Shown: piece by piece, positions 52,367 to 61,018 of the stretch
Position numbering within the stretch: the stretch's first letter is position 1
Layout: each line of letters starts with the position of its first letter
From: UBA1952 sp965200035
GTDB lineage: Bacteria; Bacteroidota; Bacteroidia; Chitinophagales; Chitinophagaceae
DNA length: 64,000 nucleotides
Assembly (NCBI GenBank): GCA_965200035.1
Contig: OZ241334.1
Coordinates: 310,001-374,000 of the forward strand
Reading direction: 5' to 3'
Position numbers and translations under genes: made by a program
The notes under the pieces: generated by a model
Database searches by the model: none
What the model saw: the letters and a program-made list of their open reading frames with translations, nothing else
What the model was told of the DNA's origin: nothing

Positions 52367-53011
52367 TTAAAAAATCACTTCCCGGATTTGCAGATTACTA
52401 ATCGGCAATGCGGATGCCAGGTGAGTACAATATTCAGGATCAACAGAAACTTTTTGCCAGTACCATGATTGCGACTTCAATACTACAGGATTTTCAAGCA
52501 CTTCAACACTGGAAAAAGATTTTCCGATGCCTGCTCCGGAGGCTTTGAGCACAGCTTCCTTTCGGGTCCAGAGATCATAAAAAATGCTTGCAGGATGCTG
52601 TTGTTGCGCAATAAACTGTTGCTCATTAAAGCTCAGGTAGTCTGTTACATCATTGATTTGTACAGGATATATCTTTTCCACATCAATGCCAGTCTGCATA
52701 TTATCATCCGTAAAAGCGCAGACTGCGAGATTACCGGAATGTGATATGCTAAAACAGACAGGAAGATCAGGGAACGCAGGCTTCCCCCGTTCATCATATA
52801 CCAACTGTTCCAACGTAGCTTTATGCTCTGAATGGTGTGTCGCCAGCTGTTCCATCAGCAGATACATACCTGCAATGCGCAAAGCACGATCAGCCGGAGA
52901 CGCATACCTACTGACCTTTAACCGGATCATTTCAGGCAGCATTTGCAGCATATCTGCAGCTTTTACTTCTTCTAACAAGCTATTCACAAAGGCATAGCAG
53001 ATGGTAATCAT
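52367..53011 (-). CDS. 4'-phosphopantetheinyl transferase (Sfp type), 214 aa
   Basis: Sfp-type enzymes load the phosphopantetheine arm onto carrier domains. The motifs are present: RGKPAFPDLPVCFSISHSGN (P1/P2), MQTGIDVEKI (Mg-binding Asp/Glu) and LWTRKEAVLKASGAGIGK (the W/KEA motif). It is divergent from the Pls-like synthetase gene, 62 bases away, and is the natural partner for its carrier domain. It could also serve fatty-acid ACP. Confidence 0.92.
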   Translation of the reverse strand: MITICYAFVNSLLEEVKAADMLQMLPEMIRLKVSRYASPADRALRIAGMYLLMEQLATHHSEHKATLEQLVYDERGKPAFPDLPVCFSISHSGNLAVCAFTDDNMQTGIDVEKIYPVQINDVTDYLSFNEQQFIAQQQHPASIFYDLWTRKEAVLKASGAGIGKSFSSVEVLENPVVLKSQSWYWQKVSVDPEYCTHLASALPISNLQIREVIF

Positions 53012-53073
53012 TCTTTGCGTTTAAATTTACACAGCATTTCTTTACAGAAATCATTTTCATCCATTTGTCCAAC

Positions 53074-56000
53074 ATGCCCTCCGCTTCACTCAGTATACTT
53101 ACCGGCACAGCGCTTCCCGAGCTCTTGCAGGAAGAGACGCTTGCAACTATTTTCCGCTATTCAGCTCAGCAGTTTTCAGAAAAGGCAGCCATTGTCTTTG
53201 ATGATAAAGTCATTACCTATCGGGAGCTGGATGCGTGGAGCGATCGTATTGCGCTGTTCCTGCAAAGCAAAGGTATTGGCAGGGGACATTTTGTAGGCAT
53301 GTGGCAATCGCGCGGTCCGGCATTGCACGCGGCCATCCTGGGCATTGTAAAGAGCGGCGCGGCATACGTGCCGCTGGATCGCGAAATGCCGGAAGAACGG
53401 TTACAGATCGTGATGGATGAAGTAGGTGCTACAGCCTGCTTCAGCGATGACTCACCTGCGCTCAATTGTCCGGTATTAAAAGTACCAGCCATGAATGACG
53501 CGGTGGACGAAGCGACAATGCCTGAAGGTCCGCAGCCGGATGATTATGCCTATGTGCTCTATACTTCAGGCAGCACCGGAAAGCCGAAAGGCATTCCCAT
53601 TTCACACCGCCAGATAAGCCATCTGGTGCGGGCGGAGCAATATGTAATCAGTGTACGACCGGAAGACCACGTATATCAGGGGTTTTCGGCCTCTTTCGAT
53701 ATGTGGTGCGAGGAAGTATGGATTAGCTTTTTGGTTGGCGCAACGATCTATCCGGCAGATGCTACCACTGCAAAAAGCATTGATGAGCTGGATGCTGTGC
53801 TGCGTAAAAATGAGATTACGGTGCTTCACGCCGTTCCTTCTCTGCTGGCTGTCATGGAAGATAATGTGCCTACATTAAGACTGATTAACGCCGGCGGCGA
53901 GGCATGCACTCCGCAGGTAGTAGATCGCTGGGCGAAGCCTGGCCGTAGTTTTTTCAACAGCTATGGTCCCACGGAAACGACTGTTACCGCTACCATGATT
54001 CCTCTGAAGCCGGGAGATAAGATCACCATTGGCGCGCCGCTGCCTAATTATAATCTGGCGGTAGTAGATGAACAATATAATCCGCTGCCCCGCGGAGAGC
54101 GCGGAGAGCTGGTTGTTACCGGACCGGGCGTATGCAACGGCTACATTCACCGACCCGATCTTACCAAAGAAAAATTTTCCTTAAAGCCTGAAAGCCTGAG
54201 CGCAATGCCGGGCGACCGCGTGTACCGAACAGGCGATGCAGCGATTATCAATGAAGATGGCAGCGTGGACTTTCAGGGCCGGCTCGATGACCAGATCAAG
54301 CTGCGGGGATACCGCATAGAGCTTGGCGAGATAGAGGTAAGGCTGGCACAACAGCCGGGAGTAGCCGCGGCAGCCGTAGCGGTAAAAAAAGATGGCAATA
54401 ATCAGGATACGCTGGTCGGGTACATCGTTCCCGAAGCCCGGTACACTTTTGATGAAGCACAGCTTCGGAAAAGCCTTGGAACCGTGTTGCCCACCTATAT
54501 GGTACCGGCGAGCATTATGGCAGTGCCACAGATGCCCCGCCTCCCAAGCGGCAAGATCAACCGTAAAGAGCTACCCATTCCCGATGCATTGCTGCAGGTG
54601 GCACCGGAAGAAGCTGGAGAAGCCCCGGACCTCAACGCTCCTATTGCCACAAGATTTTTACACATCCTGCACAGAGTTTTTCCTGATCGTGAGATCGATC
54701 TGTCACAGGATTTTTTCACCGATCTGGGTGGCCATTCTTTGCTGGCAGCAATTGTCGTTTCCCGTTTGAGGCGCGAAGCCGGAGTGCCGCAGGCATCGCT
54801 CAAAGATATTTATACCGCACGTCCGCTACAGGCCGTTGTTGACCTGTGGACAAAAACAGAGCACAATAAACCTAAAGAGAAACCACCTTTTCAGGAAGTG
54901 CCTGCATGGCGCTTTTACACCTGCTTTGCGGCGCAGACAATCGCACTGTTTTTTATCTATGGGTTCTATGCCGCGCAGATATTCTTTCCTTATCTGGGGT
55001 ATTATTATGTGCAGCAAAGCACCGATAATCATTTCTATGCATTGCTCACAGCGCTGGCCGGTTACTGCCTGATTCCGCCGTTCTTCTCAGCAGTGTGCAT
55101 CGCTACAAAATGGCTGATGATCGGCAAGATGAAAGAAGGCGACTATCCGCTGTGGGGCAGCTATTATTTCCGCTGGTGGATCGTAAAATCCATGCAGCGC
55201 CTTACGCTGATGCAGTTCCTGAATGGCACACCATTGTACAATACGTACCTGCGCTGGCTTGGAGTGAAAGTAGCGCCGGACGCGCAGCTCAGCTCTATTA
55301 CAATTGGCGCCGAAGACCTGGTGACTATTGGTCCTGATGCTTCGCTCAGCTCACTGGTGGTGCTCAACAATGCCTGGGTGGAAAATGGTATGCTTCGCCT
55401 TCGGCGGATTCATCTCGGCGCTCATGCGTACATCGGCAGCAGCGCAGTCCTGGCAGGCGGAACTACGGTCGAAGACTGGGGTGAGCTACAGGATCTGAGC
55501 CATCTGCCAGCCGGCAAAACCATTAAGCAAGGAGAAATATGGCAGGGCAGCCCTGCAAAGCATGTGCGCACAATGGAGGAAAAAGATTATCCGCATCCAT
55601 TGCCGGTCAGCCGGTCGCTGAGGCAGATTTATCGCGTATGGTTTTCACTATTGCTACTTATTTTTCCGTTTGTGGTGCTGCTTCCGCTTTTGCCGGTTTT
55701 GGTAATGCTCAATGAGCTGGACAATTCCACACCCGATTACGACTTCTCTTACTTCATCTATATTCCGCTGCTTACGCTGGCCTACATCATTATGTTCGGG
55801 CTGATCGTGGTATTGCTTTCCCGCGTGCTGCAGCTCAGGATCAAGCCGGGCAAATATCCGATCTACAGCCGTTTCTATCTGCGAAAATGGTTTGCAGATC
55901 AGGTGCTGTCTCTTTCGCTGGTGGTGCTTCACCCCATCTTTGCAACGGTTTATGTGTCTATGTTTTTCCGCGCGCTGGGCGCAAAGGTGGGCAGGTATAC

Positions 56001-57018
56001 AGAAATATCAACGGCCGGCAGTGTAACGCATCCTTTGCTGAAAATCGGAAATGGCTCTTTTATTGCAGATGCGGTAACGCTCGGTGAAGCAGATGTTCGC
56101 GGACAACAGTTGATTTTAGAAGAAACCGTGATCGGCAATTCGTCTTTCGTAGGCAACAGCGCGCTCATTCCGCAAGGGTATGATCTGCCCGACAACATAC
56201 TGATCGGGGTACTCTCTACTCCGCCCTCTGCTGAACAGCTCAGGCAGGATGGTCCGGGCGATTATTTCGGCTCTCCCGCTATCTCTCTGCCCCGCCGTCA
56301 GGGAAGCGGCAATTTTCCCAAAGAGCTGACCCTTTATCCGACGCCCGGCAAAAGGCTGTTGCGCAGCGTTATAGAGTTGATTCGCATTCTTCTTCCTGAA
56401 ACGGTGGTATTTATGTGCAGTGTGCTTTTCATCGCATATGCGCATGATCTGATCAAGAATGGCATTACCTATACCGTACTTTACGTTCCTTTTTATTACC
56501 TATTCTTTATTGGTATTCCCTGCTTTCTGATGACTGTCCTGCTGAAATGGCTAGTCGTTGGCAAGTACAAAAGCGAGCAGCAGCCTATGTGGACTTACCG
56601 GGTATGGCGAAGCGAGGCAATTACCACTACTTATGAAGCGCTTGCCATTCCTTACTTTCTTGAATACCTGAAAGGCACGCCGTGGCTTCCCATTGTATTA
56701 CGTCTGCTGGGTGTGAAGACAGGCAGGCGAGTGTGGATGAATACGGCCGATATCACCGAATTTGACATGGTCAGCATTGGCGATGATACGGCACTAAATG
56801 ATGATTGCGGTCCGCAGACGCACTTGTTTGAAGACCGGGTAATGAAAGTGGGCAGTGTAAAGATCGGCAAGCGCTGTACCGTCGGTGCGCGCAGCATTAT
56901 CCTTTATGACAGCGAGATGGGCGATGATGTGCAATTGGATGGCTTGTCGCTGGTAATGAAGGGCGAACGGCTGCCGGATGGCACACTATGGGAAGGCAGC
57001 CCTGTGAAAGGTGCGTAA
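53074..57018 (+). CDS. Pls/PosA-family non-ribosomal peptide synthetase, 1314 aa
   Basis: Adenylation domain (~20-510): YVLYTSGSTGKPKG at ~160-173, FDMWCEE with the amino-group-binding Asp209, NSYGPTETT, YRTGD at ~384 and the catalytic Lys494 in PSGKINRKELP. Carrier domain (~520-600): DLGGHSLLAA with Ser555. Then come three units, each with two membrane segments and a left-handed hexapeptide-helix region (~615-850, 855-1090, 1115-1314). This layout and length match Streptomyces Pls, which makes epsilon-poly-lysine by isopeptide bonds. There is no condensation or thioesterase domain. The start is ATG 53074; a TTG lies three codons upstream. The monomer is unknown. Confidence 0.9.
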   Translation: MPSASLSILTGTALPELLQEETLATIFRYSAQQFSEKAAIVFDDKVITYRELDAWSDRIALFLQSKGIGRGHFVGMWQSRGPALHAAILGIVKSGAAYVPLDREMPEERLQIVMDEVGATACFSDDSPALNCPVLKVPAMNDAVDEATMPEGPQPDDYAYVLYTSGSTGKPKGIPISHRQISHLVRAEQYVISVRPEDHVYQGFSASFDMWCEEVWISFLVGATIYPADATTAKSIDELDAVLRKNEITVLHAVPSLLAVMEDNVPTLRLINAGGEACTPQVVDRWAKPGRSFFNSYGPTETTVTATMIPLKPGDKITIGAPLPNYNLAVVDEQYNPLPRGERGELVVTGPGVCNGYIHRPDLTKEKFSLKPESLSAMPGDRVYRTGDAAIINEDGSVDFQGRLDDQIKLRGYRIELGEIEVRLAQQPGVAAAAVAVKKDGNNQDTLVGYIVPEARYTFDEAQLRKSLGTVLPTYMVPASIMAVPQMPRLPSGKINRKELPIPDALLQVAPEEAGEAPDLNAPIATRFLHILHRVFPDREIDLSQDFFTDLGGHSLLAAIVVSRLRREAGVPQASLKDIYTARPLQAVVDLWTKTEHNKPKEKPPFQEVPAWRFYTCFAAQTIALFFIYGFYAAQIFFPYLGYYYVQQSTDNHFYALLTALAGYCLIPPFFSAVCIATKWLMIGKMKEGDYPLWGSYYFRWWIVKSMQRLTLMQFLNGTPLYNTYLRWLGVKVAPDAQLSSITIGAEDLVTIGPDASLSSLVVLNNAWVENGMLRLRRIHLGAHAYIGSSAVLAGGTTVEDWGELQDLSHLPAGKTIKQGEIWQGSPAKHVRTMEEKDYPHPLPVSRSLRQIYRVWFSLLLLIFPFVVLLPLLPVLVMLNELDNSTPDYDFSYFIYIPLLTLAYIIMFGLIVVLLSRVLQLRIKPGKYPIYSRFYLRKWFADQVLSLSLVVLHPIFATVYVSMFFRALGAKVGRYTEISTAGSVTHPLLKIGNGSFIADAVTLGEADVRGQQLILEETVIGNSSFVGNSALIPQGYDLPDNILIGVLSTPPSAEQLRQDGPGDYFGSPAISLPRRQGSGNFPKELTLYPTPGKRLLRSVIELIRILLPETVVFMCSVLFIAYAHDLIKNGITYTVLYVPFYYLFFIGIPCFLMTVLLKWLVVGKYKSEQQPMWTYRVWRSEAITTTYEALAIPYFLEYLKGTPWLPIVLRLLGVKTGRRVWMNTADITEFDMVSIGDDTALNDDCGPQTHLFEDRVMKVGSVKIGKRCTVGARSIILYDSEMGDDVQLDGLSLVMKGERLPDGTLWEGSPVKGA

Positions 57019-57058
57019 GAAAGGTTCACATCCGTTATAATGACGGTAAATTCTCCAG

Positions 57059-57592
57059 ATGAATATTGAAATAAGGCCGGTGCAGATCCGCAAATATCAG
57101 GAGGTGATTTCCGCCATGATGCGCGCCCTGCACGAATCCGAAAAAGAGCTGTTTAATAAGACGGATGATTGGGACCAGATTGAACAAAATTATATGACCC
57201 ACGTGTGCTCTATGCAGGAAGAAGCCAATGGAACCTGTCTTCTGGCTTTTGCGGACGGTGTACCGGCGGGCTTTATTTTTGGTTACGAGGAGGAGGAAGA
57301 TGAAAGCAGGATCGAAGCATACGAAGGCAAGGATTTGTACGTATCCGATGGATTTATTTATCCGGAATACCGGCGGCACGGCATTTACCGGCAGATGAAT
57401 GAGCAGCTGGAGCAATTGTACATTGCCAGAGGCGTTCGCCGCATTCTGCGCTTCACGCTCACCAGCAATACCCGTATGCAGGAATTTCTGGAAAAACAGC
57501 AATATCAGCCGGTAAGACTGCTTTATGAAAAATGGCTTTCCCCGGATGGCAAAAGCGTAGATCCGCTGAAGCTGACGCCGCCGCGCCCGTAG
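57059..57592 (+). CDS. GNAT-family N-acetyltransferase, 177 aa
   Basis: The acetyl-CoA site is visible: DLYVSDGFIYPEYRRHGIYR fits GNAT motif A (R-x-x-G-x-x), with CLLAFADGVPAGFIFGYEEE before it and MQEFLEKQQYQPVRLLYEK after. It starts 40 bases after the synthetase stop on the same strand, so co-expression is likely. Acetylating the polymer's free amino groups, the monomer or a self-resistance target would all fit; the sequence does not decide. Confidence 0.85.
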   Translation: MNIEIRPVQIRKYQEVISAMMRALHESEKELFNKTDDWDQIEQNYMTHVCSMQEEANGTCLLAFADGVPAGFIFGYEEEEDESRIEAYEGKDLYVSDGFIYPEYRRHGIYRQMNEQLEQLYIARGVRRILRFTLTSNTRMQEFLEKQQYQPVRLLYEKWLSPDGKSVDPLKLTPPRP

Positions 57593-57644
57593 CCCGTTGT
57601 GCTGTAATCTGCCAACATATCGGCCGGTCAGCTTAACTTGCGGC

Positions 57645-59753
57645 ATGAATTATAAAAGGCTGCTCGTGACCGCGGCACTACCCTATGCCAACGGTCCGGT
57701 ACATATTGGTCACCTCGCCGGCTGCTACCTGCCTGCCGACATCTATGTGCGCTATCAGCGTGCGCAAAAACGCGACATTAAGTTTATCTGTGGCTCTGAT
57801 GAACATGGCGTGCCTATCACCATCCGCGCCATGCGCGAAGGCATTACTCCTCAGGACGTTGTAGATAAATACCATAACCTGATCAGGGAAAGCTTTGAGC
57901 AGATGGGCATCTCCTTTGATATCTACAGCCGTACTTCCAATAAAATTCACCACGAGACTTCACAGGATTTTTTCAGGAAACTATATGATGACGGCCTGTT
58001 TGAAGAACGGGAAAGCGAACAGTATTTTGATCCTGAAAAGAATGTATTTCTGGCCGACCGCTATATAGTTGGTACATGCCCGGTTTGCGGCAATGAAAAT
58101 GCGTATGGCGATCAGTGCGAGAAATGCGGCTCCAGCCTTTCGCCGGAACAGCTCATCAACCCGCGCAGCGCGCTAAGCAATGCTACTCCCATCAAAAAGC
58201 TGACAAAGCACTGGTATTTTCCGCTCAATAAATACGAAGATTTCCTGCGCGAATGGATCGTGGAAGGCAAAAAAGATGAGTGGAAAAGCAATGTATATGG
58301 CCAGTGCAAAAGCTGGCTCGACAGCGGCCTCCAGCCCCGCGCCATGACCCGTGACAGCAACTGGGGAGTACCGGTACCGGTACAAGGCGCGGAAGGCAAA
58401 GTGTTATATGTATGGTTCGATGCGCCTATCGGCTACATCAGCGCTACCAAAGAGCTGACGCCTATGTGGAGCGATTACTGGCAGCAGGAAGATACCAAGC
58501 TGGTGCATTTTATTGGTAAGGATAATATCGTTTTTCACTGCATCATCTTCCCGGCTATGCTCAAGGCGCATGGCAAATATGTATTGCCGGATAATGTGCC
58601 TGCCAACGAATTCCTCAACATCGAAGGACAAAAAGTAAGCACCTCGCGCAACTGGGCGGTATGGGTAAATGAATACCTGCAGGACTTTCCTGAAGGGCAG
58701 GATATGCTGCGCTACGTGCTCTGCGCCAATGCGCCGGAAGCGAAGGACAATGACTTTACCTGGAAAGACTTTCAGACCCGCTGCAACAGTGAGCTCGGCA
58801 GTAATCTCGGCAACTTCGTAAACCGCGCATTCGTGATGATGCACAAGCTCTGCAAAGGCCGCGTGCCATCCCTGCATGAAGATGTTCTGGACGATGATGG
58901 ACGTGAAGTGATCAATGCAATCAAAGCAGCCAAAAGCAGCATCGAAGCCAGCATTGAAGGTTATCGTTTCCGCGATGCGCTGGGCGAGATTATGGCGCTA
59001 TCCAGCAAGGGCAATAAATATCTGCAGTTGAAAGAGCCGTGGCAGGTCGTAAAGACACTGGAAGCCCATCCTGAAAATCAGAAGCTGATTGACAACTGTA
59101 TCCACATCTGTATGCAGCTTTGCGCCAATCTGGCTATTTATATGAATCCGTTTCTGCCATTTACTGCTAAGAAACTGTGTAGCATGATGAAGGTAGTGAA
59201 TAAGATGCTGGATTGGGAAAATGGAGGTCGTATGGACCTTTTAAAATCAAATTATCCATTGCCTGCGCCGGTCATTCTTTTCCGTAAGATCGAAGATGAA
59301 GAGATCGCTGCACAGGTAGCCAAGCTGAATGCGGGACTGGTACAATCTGCGGCTGAGCAGGTAAAAAGTAAAAATGAAAAAGTAAAAATGGAAGCAAAGC
59401 AAAACGAAGTTGCCGAAGCCGCAAAAGAAGCCATTGAGTTCGATGATTTTGCAAAAATCGACCTGCGCGTGGGCACTATCCTGAATGCGGAGAAAGTAGA
59501 GAAGGCGGATAAGCTGCTGAAGCTTTCGGTGGATATGGGAACCGAGCAGCGCACTATTGTTTCGGGTATTGCGCAGCATTTTACTCCGGAAGAAATAATA
59601 GGAAAGCAGGTAACGGTAGTGGCCAACCTCAAGCCACGCAAAATGCGCGGCATTGAAAGCCAGGGCATGATCCTGATGGCGGAAGACGCGGATGGCAAGC
59701 TGATTTTTGTAGCGCCTGATAAAGCTGCAGCCGCAGGAAGTGGTGTTCGTTAA
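57645..59753 (+). CDS. metG: Methionyl-tRNA synthetase, 702 aa
   Basis: I start it at ATG 57645. The HIGH motif is in YANGPVHIGHLAG. The zinc knuckle is CPVCGNENAYGDQCEKCG. The KMSKS loop is represented by GQKVSTSRNWAVW, a variant with Thr for the second Lys. The anticodon-binding helices follow. After a Lys/Glu-rich linker the C-terminal ~110 residues form a tRNA-binding OB domain (FAKIDLRVGTILNAEKVEKA and GIESQGMILMAED) used for dimerisation and tRNA binding. The length is normal for the dimeric form. Confidence 0.97.
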   Translation: MNYKRLLVTAALPYANGPVHIGHLAGCYLPADIYVRYQRAQKRDIKFICGSDEHGVPITIRAMREGITPQDVVDKYHNLIRESFEQMGISFDIYSRTSNKIHHETSQDFFRKLYDDGLFEERESEQYFDPEKNVFLADRYIVGTCPVCGNENAYGDQCEKCGSSLSPEQLINPRSALSNATPIKKLTKHWYFPLNKYEDFLREWIVEGKKDEWKSNVYGQCKSWLDSGLQPRAMTRDSNWGVPVPVQGAEGKVLYVWFDAPIGYISATKELTPMWSDYWQQEDTKLVHFIGKDNIVFHCIIFPAMLKAHGKYVLPDNVPANEFLNIEGQKVSTSRNWAVWVNEYLQDFPEGQDMLRYVLCANAPEAKDNDFTWKDFQTRCNSELGSNLGNFVNRAFVMMHKLCKGRVPSLHEDVLDDDGREVINAIKAAKSSIEASIEGYRFRDALGEIMALSSKGNKYLQLKEPWQVVKTLEAHPENQKLIDNCIHICMQLCANLAIYMNPFLPFTAKKLCSMMKVVNKMLDWENGGRMDLLKSNYPLPAPVILFRKIEDEEIAAQVAKLNAGLVQSAAEQVKSKNEKVKMEAKQNEVAEAAKEAIEFDDFAKIDLRVGTILNAEKVEKADKLLKLSVDMGTEQRTIVSGIAQHFTPEEIIGKQVTVVANLKPRKMRGIESQGMILMAEDADGKLIFVAPDKAAAAGSGVR

Positions 59754-59775
59754 ACCAAGAAATTCATGAATTAAT

Positions 59776-59806
59776 AGCCGGCAGGATCAGATTCTGCCGG
59801 CTTTTT
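59776..59806. terminator. Terminator between convergent metG and tsaE
   Basis: AGCCGGCAG pairs with CTGCCGGCT across a 9-base loop, followed by a T-run. It overlaps the end of tsaE by one base. Confidence 0.88.
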
Positions 59807-60243
59807 TATGGATCTAATGTCGCATTGAGCATTCTCTCTTGCTCCCCCTCTGCCTCCAGCATAATGTAGGCATGAGACATTGAAAGTAGTTCCGGCGCCT
59901 GTTCGGGCCATTCTACAAAGCACCACACCCCCTTACGCATCAGGCAGTCTTCCATCCCGGCATTCACAGCTTCTTCCACATCCCGAAGGCGATACCAGTC
60001 CATATGATAGATCACCTGTTCTTTGCCGTCTTTTTCAAAACGATATTCATTTACCAGTGAAAACGTAGGACTGCTTACAGCATCCTCCACCTGCATCTGC
60101 CGGCACAGGGCGTTGATGAAGGTTGTCTTTCCTGCTCCGAGTGTACCGCTGAACGCGAATATCCGGCAATGCGGAAATGCAGCCAGCAGTTCTGCGGCTG
60201 CATAATCAATATCTTCTAGCGTGTAGGTAATGCTGGTCTTCAT
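59806..60243 (-). CDS. tsaE: tRNA threonylcarbamoyladenosine biosynthesis protein TsaE, 145 aa
   Basis: TsaE is the ATPase that works with TsaB and TsaD in making t6A37. The P-loop GTLGAGKTTFINALCRQM, SPTFSLVNEYRF and the HMDWYRLRDVEEA motif are typical. I start it at ATG 60243, because a promoter lies at 60256-60285, inside the longer alternative. Confidence 0.95.
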   Translation of the reverse strand: MKTSITYTLEDIDYAAAELLAAFPHCRIFAFSGTLGAGKTTFINALCRQMQVEDAVSSPTFSLVNEYRFEKDGKEQVIYHMDWYRLRDVEEAVNAGMEDCLMRKGVWCFVEWPEQAPELLSMSHAYIMLEAEGEQERMLNATLDP

Positions 60244-60255
60244 CTTTCTGTGCTG

Positions 60256-60285
60256 CAAAATTAGGCAATGGCTAATTGCTGGCAA
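60256..60285 (-). promoter_or_regulatory. Promoter of tsaE
   Basis: On the minus strand TTG (60283-60285), a 19-base spacer and TAATTTTG (60256-60263) fit the Bacteroidota consensus, 12 bases before the chosen start. Confidence 0.65.
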
Positions 60286-60339
60286 TGCGATGATGATGCT
60301 CAGGGATATATTGCTTATATTAGCAACGCAGACCGTTTT

Positions 60340-60987
60340 ATGTCCAGACCGTTTTATACTTCGCTTGTTTTTACTTCTTTAGCTATCGGCATGTTAGGCA
60401 CTACGTCTTGTCATCCTGCTTATAAGGCTACTGCTACTACACGACAGGTGCAGAAATCGCTTTGTGCAGAAGAATGGCTTTCTTTCCCCGACCAGCCGCA
60501 TCCGATGTTTGAGGAATTTGTTTCCAAACCACTGACCAATGAGGCGATTGGCTTTGCTGTTCCCAAAAAATATGTACGCTACAAAGTGTCTGAAGATACG
60601 CTGAAGGCACTCTTCACTTACCTGAGATCTCCCAATAAGAAAGGCGGCATCGTGCTCCCGATTGAGAAACATTGTGAGCCATTCGAGCTGAAAGTATCGG
60701 GCGCTATGATCTCGGCGCTGAATGATAAGTATCCTGAAATTGTATCACTTCAGGGTAGAGGCACGACCAATAAGACGGCAGATGCGCGTATTGACTGGAC
60801 CGGACGGCAGATGCGCGCGCAGATTTCTTACAATGGCGCTACCTATTTCATTGCATCCGTTGTTGAAAATAATGAGATTTCTTACCTGATTTACAACCGG
60901 GAAGATTCCGGCGAAGCGAAACAACCCTTTGAGCAGAAACCTGCTACTCCAGCTACCAACAACAACAAGGTTTATTATGATCGGTAA
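60340..60987 (+). CDS. Hypothetical lipoprotein, 215 aa
   Basis: The ATG at 60340 gives a signal ending in the lipobox LGTTSCHP. The mature part has a regular alpha/beta pattern (KYVRYKVSEDTLKALFTYL, FELKVSGAMISALNDKYPEI, NGATYFIASVVENNEISYLI) and an Ala/Pro/Asn-rich tail. No family is recognised. It is divergent from tsaE and is followed 31 bases later by the secreted metallopeptidase gene on the same strand. Confidence 0.75.
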   Translation: MSRPFYTSLVFTSLAIGMLGTTSCHPAYKATATTRQVQKSLCAEEWLSFPDQPHPMFEEFVSKPLTNEAIGFAVPKKYVRYKVSEDTLKALFTYLRSPNKKGGIVLPIEKHCEPFELKVSGAMISALNDKYPEIVSLQGRGTTNKTADARIDWTGRQMRAQISYNGATYFIASVVENNEISYLIYNREDSGEAKQPFEQKPATPATNNNKVYYDR

Positions 60988-61018
60988 GACAGTTATCCGC
61001 CACTAAAACGCCCCACCT

